DNA of 64,000 nucleotides from Humulus lupulus (Eukaryota; Streptophyta; Magnoliopsida; Rosales; Cannabaceae), in assembly GCF_963169125.1 (NCBI RefSeq), contig NC_084795.1:93616911-93680910 (forward strand), read 5' to 3'. Under the pieces are notes generated by a model. The model worked only from the letters and a program-made list of their open reading frames with translations, had not been told where the DNA came from and ran no database searches. Below, piece by piece: positions 57,008 to 64,000 of this stretch. Both the position numbers and the translations under genes were made by a program. How positions within the stretch are numbered: the stretch's first letter is position 1; the number at the start of each line of letters is the position of its first letter.

Positions 57008-59414
57008 TGTAACGACCCAAATTCGCTAATAAGGCTTAAGGGCCTTGATTAGTGTGCCTGGAGGGCATAATGGGAATTATGAGTGACTTTAATGATTAAG
57101 ATGCATGATTATGATTTAAAGCATGTTATATGACTATTTGAATATCTGAGATGCATGACTATGTGTATTAGTATGCATGTAGGCCCTGATTAGGTTAGAA
57201 GGGCATAATCGTAATTTTGGCCATTTTGGGCATAACTGCTTTGATATATGTGATAATTGTCGAGGCCACATTATTATGTGGATATATCTGTGATCTGTGA
57301 CTCGAGACGATCCTAGTGAGCAAAGTAGCCAAAAAGTCATGGCGGGGATTTATACCGGGCTCGGGGTGAGCTTAGGGGTATATATGGGAATTTAGTGAGT
57401 GTACTGGAGTCTATCTTGACATTGAGGAAATATTATTGGTGATTAATTAGGTATCAGGAATTAAGCAGGAAATATTAGAGACACTCGAGGAGTTAGCGGG
57501 AATTGGGTAAGATGACTAAAATGCCCCTAAGTGGATGAAGGGTTTAGACTTAATAAGGAGGGCATAATAGTCATTTGGCTTACAGGAGTTAAGTATTACC
57601 AAGGCTTTATGTTAGTGGAGATTGTAGAGAAGTGTATAAGTCTTAAAAAGAAGGAAAAGGAAGGGAAAAGAAAGGGAGAAAACAGAGAGAGTTTTCCAAG
57701 GTCGGTTTAAGCTTCTTTCATCAGTTTCTGAGGATTTTTGGAGCAAAGCTCAGAGGAGAGCTGGGATAGGCTGAGCATCAAGGATCCTAATCTAGGATTG
57801 AGAAATTGGCAGAGGTTTAGCAAGAGTTCATCAGCACTTGAGGTAAAATTCTGTAAGTCTCTTTAGCTCTGGTTTTGGTTCTTAGCTAAGTTGTCTAAGC
57901 TGTGTTGATGGGAATTCTAGGGAATTTGGAGCCAATGGTTGAGGAGAAGCAAGCCAAGGAAGTCTAGAGGCACCTTGTGGTCGAAATCCCATCAAAGGTA
58001 TAAATTCTAAGCTCTAACTTTTATGTTCAACTGGTTTCTGCTGAGTTTCATTGTCTTGAAGTGGCTATGGTGAATTTTGAGTTTGGGGATGCATGTGCTT
58101 GAGTTCTAGGTATTTGGGGTGCTTGGGATGAGTGGAGTATGGTCATAAGGTTTTTTTTGAGGTTGGGAAAGATTTGGAAGAGTTTTGGTTGAGGTTGGTT
58201 CGGGGAAATTGCAGAAAGGGGAAACTGATGATGGTCTGTCTATGACTAGCGCTACAGCGCTAGCCTTTGGGCGCTGTAGCGCTAGGCCATGAGTGCTGAG
58301 GGGATTTTTCTTTTGTTTGTAGCGCTGTAGCGCCCTCCCATGAGCGTTGTAGCGCTACCCTGCCTTCTGAAGGGGATTTTAGGATTATTTGCAAGGGTTT
58401 TTTACCAAGGGTTTGGGGTTTGATTCCACCACCTTGTTTGGTGGAACTAGGACTTCCCGGGGGCTCGGGATTATCCCTGAGGCTAAGTTTTGGACTTGAG
58501 GAATGATGATGACTTTGGCCTATGATTTTGTTTAGGTGAGCTCGAGGGCTCGAGGGGAATCGTGCTCAAGGATTCGAGGGATCAAGTTAGTGAATTGAAA
58601 GGTAAGAAAACTGCACCCGGTTATATGCTTGTGATGGGACTAAGTGCTCCCGATATTTGTATCGTGTCAATGATGGTATTATGCCATGGGACATGTAAAA
58701 GCGGCCTAAGAGTGTCGTACATAATACTTGCACATAAGGTGAGGCTTGGCCACTGGTAGCCGAGGACAGCTTAATATTCACTGAGCTCGGTTTAAGCGGG
58801 CCGGAGTCAGTGGGATAACGGAGGGAGCAACCTAAGAGCGCTAACCTTAGTTATCATTTGTGCAGTGTTATATGATATGAGTTGATATGTTTAGTATGTT
58901 GAATACTTGGTTATATTGAATGATTATATGTTTGAGAACTTGTGATGCAACGTGAGATATGGATTTGTCTGCTGATTGCTTATGCTCTGTTGTTGTGTTT
59001 TCTTGCTGGGCCTTGGCTCACGGGTGTTACGTGATGCAGGCAAAGGCAAGGGCAAGTTGGACCAAGCCTGAGATGGAGAGCTTCAGGGTGGAATGTACAT
59101 AGCCAGCTGCTCGATCACCACGGTCGAGGAGTGGACAGGACAGGGATTGCCTAACTGTTTGTTTTGCCTTAATATGGTTGGTTGTTGGATCTAAACCTTA
59201 TGCCTTTTGTAAATGGTCTTTAAACTTATTATCTTTGGGATCCCGTGCAAACAGATAACATTTCTTAATGAAAGTGTGGCTTTTAAGACCAAAATGCTTT
59301 AACCCTAGTTCCTTTATAGTTTCAGTAACACGTTTTAAATTAAATGACTTGATTAGCAAGTCTAGCAATTTATAAACACATAGTGTAACGGTCTTGGCTA
59401 TCCAGGGCGTTACA
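57008..59414 (+). repeat. Tekay-C 3' LTR
   Basis: 2407 bp, pairs with 49988-52062 and keeps the 350 bp (about 57864-58210) missing there. The quartet is at 58247, 58269, 58320 and 58342 (spacing 22, 51, 22). Confidence 0.95.
58247..58357 (+). repeat. palindromic-word quartet, Tekay-C 3' LTR
   Basis: TAGCGCTA at 58247, 58277 and 58350, with variants CAGCGCTA, GGGCGCTG, TAGCGCTG, TAGCGCCC and GAGCGTTG as the doubled partners. It is less mutated than the 5' LTR copy. Confidence 0.9.
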
Positions 59415-59419
59415 CTGCT

Positions 59420-60245
59420 TCTTTGAAAGATGAATTCCATGAAGGGACGGTAGACGTCCTTTCTTAGAATTTGTCATTGAGAAACGTTCAAGCACTTTAT
59501 CAATGTAAGCTGCTTGAGATAGAGTTAAGGGTTTGATCTTTCTATCCCTAATGATCTGAATACCTAGAACATAACTCGCTTCACCCAAATCCTTCATCTA
59601 GATTTGAGTGCTCAGCCAATTCTTCACATCTGATAATTTCTTAACACTGTTTCCAATGACTAAGATATCATCTACATAAAGAACCAGGAATACCACTATT
59701 CAATTTTCCTGCAATTGGTAAACACAAGGCTCATCAATATTTTGTTCAAAGCCATAGGTTTTGATTATCTCATCAAACCTAAGGTTCCAGGAACTAGAAG
59801 CTTGCTTAATTCCATAAATGGACCTATTCAACTTACAAAATTTTCCTTCTTCTTCAACTACTTTAAATCCTTCTGGTTGATCCATTTAAATGACTTCGCC
59901 ACGCTTCCCGTTAAGAAAAGTTATCTTGACATCCATTTGCTAGATCTCATAGTCGAGAGAGGTTGCTATTGATAGGAGGATGTGAATGGACATGAGCATG
60001 GCTACCGGACTAAAAGTTTCCTCATAGTCCACGCCTTCTCTTTGGGTATAACCCTTTGCCACTAATCGAGCTTTATAAGTTTCGATATTTCCTTCAACAC
60101 CTTGTTTCTTCTCGTAGATCCACTTGCACCCAATGGCCCTAAAGTCACTAGGTGCTTCCACAAGATCCCAGACGGCATTTGAGTACATGGACTCCATTTC
60201 CTGTTTCATGGCTTCAAGCCATAGTTCCTTTTCAGGGCTAGCCAT
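59420..60245 (-). pseudogene. pol: Copia-3 reverse transcriptase
   Basis: Starts [20 protein letters not shown] and has [54 protein letters not shown] and the active site YVDD (complement of 59667-59678). It ends at Tekay-C after GIHLSKKQC. Stops fall near 59943, 59886, 59700 and 59598. Same family as Copia-2 RT. Confidence 0.88.
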
Positions 60246-60333
60246 TGCCTATTTGAACGACAACGAATCATCGTCACCAGTGTCACCAACAACCGTACTG
60301 GTTTCACCATCCAAACCATAATGAATTAGGTTC

Positions 60334-61380
60334 CTAGAAAACCCTCCCACTACGACGAGACTCTGTGACTGTTTGCTCAAGAACAGTGGTACTTTCTTCA
60401 TTTAAATTGACTTGCGTCAGTTGGACATAAAGAGTGGGAATTTCATCATCAACTTTCGATGATGACGATGGAACATTGGTTGGAGTAAATTCTTCAACTA
60501 TCTCCTCTAAAACAACTTTTTTGCGTGGTTTGAAGTTTTGGACATAGTCACTTTTTAGGAAAGTAGCGTTCTTAGAAGTAAACATTTTCTTTTTTGAATG
60601 ACTATAGAAAATTCCACCTCGAGTGCTTTTAGGATAGCTAACAAACATGCAAACTTTTGTTCGTAGTTCTATTTTTCCTTCCTTTTTCCTCAGGACATGG
60701 GTGGGACACCCCCAGATTCTATAATGACGTAAACTAGGTTCACGACCATTCCAGCATTCTAAAGGTGTTTTGAGGATTGGTTTGGATGGTACGACATTTA
60801 GAATGTCGTTCCTAGTTTCAATTGCATGTCCCAAGAATGAAGTTGGTGGAGTTGAGTAACTAAGCATGCATATAACCATTTCCTATAAAGTTCTGTCCCG
60901 GCGTTCCGCTACACCATTTTGTTGAGGAGTACCAGGAGCAGTAAGTTGTGATAAAATCCCAAGTTCAGTTAAATGATCTTGGAACTTCATATCCAAATAT
61001 TTTCCACCCCTATCAGATCGTAAGATCTTTAACATTTTACCTAATTGGCTTTGAGCCATAGCTAGGAATTCCTTAAACTTTGAAAATGTTTATGATTTCC
61101 TATGCATTAGGTAAAGACATGAGTATCTAGAGTAATCGTCGATGAAAGGGACGAAATACTAAAAACCACCCCTGGATTTTACATTCAAATGTCCACAAAC
61201 ATCTAAATGAACAAGTCCAAGTGGTTCTTTGGCCCTATCACCCTTTGCAGAGAATGGACGCTTGGTTAACTTGCCTTCTAGACAAGATTCACATACAGGT
61301 AATTCACCTGAGGTGAGTTCCCTCAAAGGCCTGTCATTTGTAAGTCTTTGAATCCTATCCTAGCCAATGTGACATAGTCT
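60334..61380 (-). pseudogene. pol: Copia-3 integrase
   Basis: Zinc motif end LPVCESCLEGKLTKRPF; core LGLVHLDVCGHLNV, in which the usual HSD is HLD (the first catalytic Asp is still aligned); LRSDRGGKYLD; NGVAERRDRTL (Glu) followed by a stop. A region open from 60879 (MVICMLSYSTPPTSFLG) continues through HYRIWGCPTHVLRKKEGKIE to the RRSGRVF linker at 60334. Stops near 61100 and 61160 and a frame change before RT interrupt it. Confidence 0.85.
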
Positions 61381-61860
61381 TAAATGCCATAAATACGTCA
61401 TGTTATCGTTATCGGTCTCTTGACATATATTGGTCCTAGGTTTAACTACTTTGAATAAATCATTATTAAGCGCGAGGGGTTCGTTAGATCGCAGAATATA
61501 AAGCCCATTTTCCAAACATGCAATACACAATTGTGATCCATTGAAAGAAATAGATATATTAGAACTTGTAAAAGTTATAACAAATCGTTCTAATTGCAAC
61601 ATGGAAACTAAAACTAATTTTCTACTAAAATCCAGAATAAAAAATACATCTTTAAAAATTAAATATTTATTTCCAAACATCAAGCGAGCTCTTCCTCTAG
61701 CTTGGAACACAACAAACGCTCCATTCCCAACTCTAAGCTTTAAGCTGCCTTCGTCCACTTCCTCCCACGATTCAAGAAGTTGTAAAGAGTTACAAACATG
61801 GTTAGTAGATCCAGAATTAATAATCCAAACAGATTTATTATTCTCTAAAACACATATTTC
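61360..61860 (-). pseudogene. pol: Copia-3 protease and GAG-pre-integrase region
   Basis: The protease motif reads WIINSGSTNHVC (around 61800-61830): the catalytic Asp is Asn, so the enzyme would be dead even without the stops. The rest (61758-61360) includes VGNGAFVVFQARGRARLMF and TYLWHLRLCHIG, with the HxxxxH part of the integrase finger altered (LGH to LCH). Confidence 0.85.
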
Positions 61861-61879
61861 AAAGATAAATGAACCATAA

Positions 61880-62770
61880 TCATTACCTTTGTTTTTTCGC
61901 TGCTAGAAACTTGGGGCAATCCTATTTCCAATGCTCCTTCTCATTGCAGTGAAAGCACTTACCTTTACCTTTCTTGTTTTTCTTTTTCTTCCCCTTAGGC
62001 ATCTGTGCACTTGGTTGTGCACTCATCTTTGTAGCCTTTGTAGACCTAGGGTTGGTGTTATGTCCACCTTTCTTCTTGTTTCCAACTTTCGAAAATGAAG
62101 CTAGGTTAGCTTCAGCCTTAGCCGGATCAGCAGCAGCAGCAGTAGTCTTCTTTTCTCCTCCCTTACTTGGTCCACCCATGACAGACTCAAAATTCTGAAG
62201 CTCGTTCATGAGCTGTGTCAGACCATTGTTGAGTTTGTTCATCGCATAGATAGTGGTGAACGCCAGGAAAGCTGGAGAGAGACTGTTGAGGATTAAGCTG
62301 ACTTGAGTCTGCTCATCTATTATTGCTCTGTGCAGTTCATCTTCCTGAAAGTAGTTTGTCATTTTGATCAGGTTATCATGAATGTGTTGAGACGGTGCCA
62401 TTCCAGCATTGGCATACTTCTTGGTGGCCTCAAAATGGGTTTGCATTGATTTTGCCCCGAACATGTCTTGGAGTTTATATATGATTTCGTAGGTCGTCTC
62501 GACATTCTCCATATTTGTCTTGAGAGTGTCGACCATACTAATCAACATGTAGTATCGTGCCTTGTTGTTAGCCACCTGCCAACGCTCGTACTAGTCTCTA
62601 ACAGTCTTGGTAGCTCCTTCAGCTAGAACTTCCGGGGATTCTTCAGTCATGACGAACTCGGAGTTGTCACCAATCAACACTATGTTGATGTTCTGCTTCC
62701 ACTTAAGGAAGTTTTCTCCAGTGAGTTTCTCCATTGAAAGTTGAGAAAGGATGGGAGTAGAAACAACCAT
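61880..62770 (-). pseudogene. gag: Copia-3 gag
   Basis: Likely start is the ATG at 62770 (MVVSTPILSQLSMEKLTGEN), by analogy with Copia-2 (MSISGNPITALIAQEKLTGD), although the frame is open further upstream. A stop lies near 62588-62592. The core is YEIIYKLQDMFGAKSMQTHF and QVSLILNSLSPAFLAF, followed by a Lys-rich stretch and the knuckle CFHCNEKEHWK, which ends in a stop just before DCP. Confidence 0.87.
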
Positions 62771-64000
62771 AATAATACTACATATTATTAATAAAATAGA
62801 AATCAATCACATTTGCTGAATAAAAAAAAATTTCACTCAAATTCAAGAAATAAGACAACATATACCACAAAATATGTAAGACATGGAAAAAATACCAAAA
62901 ATAAGCATATCTCTATTTCTTTAAGTTTTTAATTAATCTATGATATTCTTGTCCCGGTTGGCGAGAGTAAAAAAAAATGTCATTAGTTAAATAGAGTTGT
63001 AAACTCATTTAATAATAGACACTATTATTAACAAACTACTATTCGATCAAAATAAGAATACAAAATTTCTTATTTTATGAGCTAGACCAACAGTTTCGAT
63101 AATCAATAGATTTAGTCCTAGTAGTTACCATAACGGTTAGTCTAGTAGAATTTGACCTATAATTATCTATCTTTCGAAGGCTAACCTTGTCAAAATAACT
63201 AATGAACACCTTCCGTAGGGGGACAAATCGATGCGCTCGAGGCCTCATTAAGCTATTGACCTTGTTAAACCAACGGTGGATATCGAATATAATTCTTAAA
63301 ATAAACTCATTATTTAATTAAAATAGTATTTTTATTATTAATTTTCAAAAATTAATGACTATGGTTCTCCACAAAATTGTAAAATTAAATTTTTTAAAAC
63401 CAAAGTCCTATAATTTTCTATTAATTCTAAAGTGTCATATTGAAACAAATTCAATTAAATTAAAATTGATGTGTTGCTAATCAATATTTAGGTTTAACTA
63501 TTATAATGAACCTATACAATTAAGTCCAACCAATGCAAATGTGCCTTAACAATTGAGCTTGTATGGAGAGGGTTGGGTCCAGTATGTCGTTCCCACTACT
63601 AGGGCCCCCAAACCTCCATACAAGGTCCAAAACACAGGAATTTAAACCTTCGTTTTATTAATTGTTATTAATTGATTATGCCCACTATAGTCATGCAAAG
63701 CAAATGGGCATTTACAAGCGGAATCACCCACAAGAGAGGAAATTGAACTTTACATTTTCTAAATAGACCCAAATAAAACCTATCATTTTATGAATGTTTT
63801 ATTTAGCAAAATGCCATATATTATGCAAACATATGGGTCACTATATGCATCTAAGCCCAATTGCAAAAATACCACATATAGTGTAAACAGACATGTTATA
63901 ATTGGATGGTTCTGATCATGTTACTATATGAGCAAGTCTATGAATTTATGCAAAAATACCACAATTGATTTCATTTGTAAAAATACCACAATTAAATTTC
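62771..64000 (-). other. Copia-3 5' leader
   Basis: AT-rich non-coding leader with no supported gene and no LTR or primer site recognised up to the window end. The part at 63205-63250 (CACCTTCCGTAGGGGGAC, GATGCGCTCGAGG) resembles the Copia-2 leader near 36415-36460. It contains a strong inverted repeat (63558-63624). Confidence 0.6.
63558..63624. repeat. 11-bp inverted repeat in Copia-3 leader
   Basis: CTTGTATGGAG (63558-63568) and CTCCATACAAG (63614-63624) can pair across a 45-nt loop, making a stem-loop in leader RNA. Confidence 0.8.

Larger units (their letters stand above)
49983..59419 (+). mobile_element. Tekay-C: full-length Ty3/gypsy chromovirus (Tekay/Del-type), with flanking duplication
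   Basis: The element is 49988-59414, flanked by perfect CTGCT (49983-49987, 59415-59419). LTRs of 2075 and 2407 bp, initiator-Met primer site, gag, protease, RT, RNase H, integrase with a chromodomain-like tail, and polypurine tract. It is the youngest-looking element: about 7 LTR differences in the first 410 bp. It is still inactive through 3 frame changes and 5 stops. Confidence 0.95.
48952..64000 (-). mobile_element. Copia-3: decayed Ty1/copia element, split by Tekay-C, runs off the window
   Basis: Reverse-strand 3' LTR piece, polypurine tract, RNase H remnant, RT, integrase, protease, gag and leader in order. Tekay-C splits it between RT and RNase H. Its 5' LTR is not reached before 64000. 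It has frameshifts and many stops, so it is older than Copia-2. Confidence 0.85.

Overview
This 64 kb window is a nest of LTR retrotransposons from a flowering-plant (probably eudicot) nuclear genome. Evidence: plant-type Ty3/gypsy lineages (Tat, Tekay/Del-type chromovirus, Athila), plant Ty1/copia elements, AT-rich spacers and spliceosomal intron signals. The species cannot be told from the sequence. I see no intact host gene, tRNA, rRNA or CRISPR. Only short unassigned stretches (1-59 and 13282-14484) look like older host or unidentified sequence.

Layout. (1) 60-13281: near-complete Tat element (Tat-1). It has two LTRs, degenerate gag-pol, a 120-bp tandem array and an antisense four-exon gene; an unexplained 1.4-kb segment interrupts gag. 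(2) 14485-19036: 5' half of a second Tat element (Tat-2). It ends where a copia LTR (19037-27348, reverse orientation) begins. (3) 19956-26359: a gag-only, non-autonomous element (reverse strand) inside that copia LTR, with a perfect ATTAT target duplication. (4) 27349-40696: a truncated Tekay-type LTR (LTR-B) split by a full-length copia element (Copia-2, 27573-39728, reverse, TSD TGTTA). Copia-2 is itself split in its integrase region by a solo Tekay-type LTR (LTR-A, 32124-34606, TSD TTAAG). (5) 40697-41180: a forward copia LTR fragment. (6) 41180-46870: 3' half of an Athila element. (7) 46871-48951: 3' end of a third Tat element. (8) 48952-64000: a decayed reverse-strand copia element (Copia-3), split by a full Tekay element (Tekay-C, 49988-59414, TSD CTGCT).

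Function. All coding regions are retrotransposon gag, protease, reverse transcriptase, RNase H and integrase, or lineage-specific extra ORFs. Almost all carry stops or frameshifts, so none is clearly autonomous now. In Copia-2 and most of Tat-1 the damage is mainly in-frame stops. In Tekay-C and Copia-3 there are also frameshifts.

Most interesting signal. Three different Tekay-type LTRs each carry a quartet of short GC-rich self-complementary words at nearly the same spacing (about 21-22, 51-53, 20-22 bp), but the word itself differs: GCCGCGGC, GTCGCGAC, TAGCGCTA. The unrelated Athila LTR has a similar quartet (GGCCGCGGCC; 23, 41, 23). A copia leader and the gag-only element's LTR also have clusters of self-complementary words. 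The architecture is held while the word changes, which suggests a positional regulatory or RNA-structural module. I am not aware of a description of it. Other points: a covarying 12-bp stem in copia LTRs, an antisense Tat gene whose introns keep phase, and a deletion with templated filler in one Tekay LTR.
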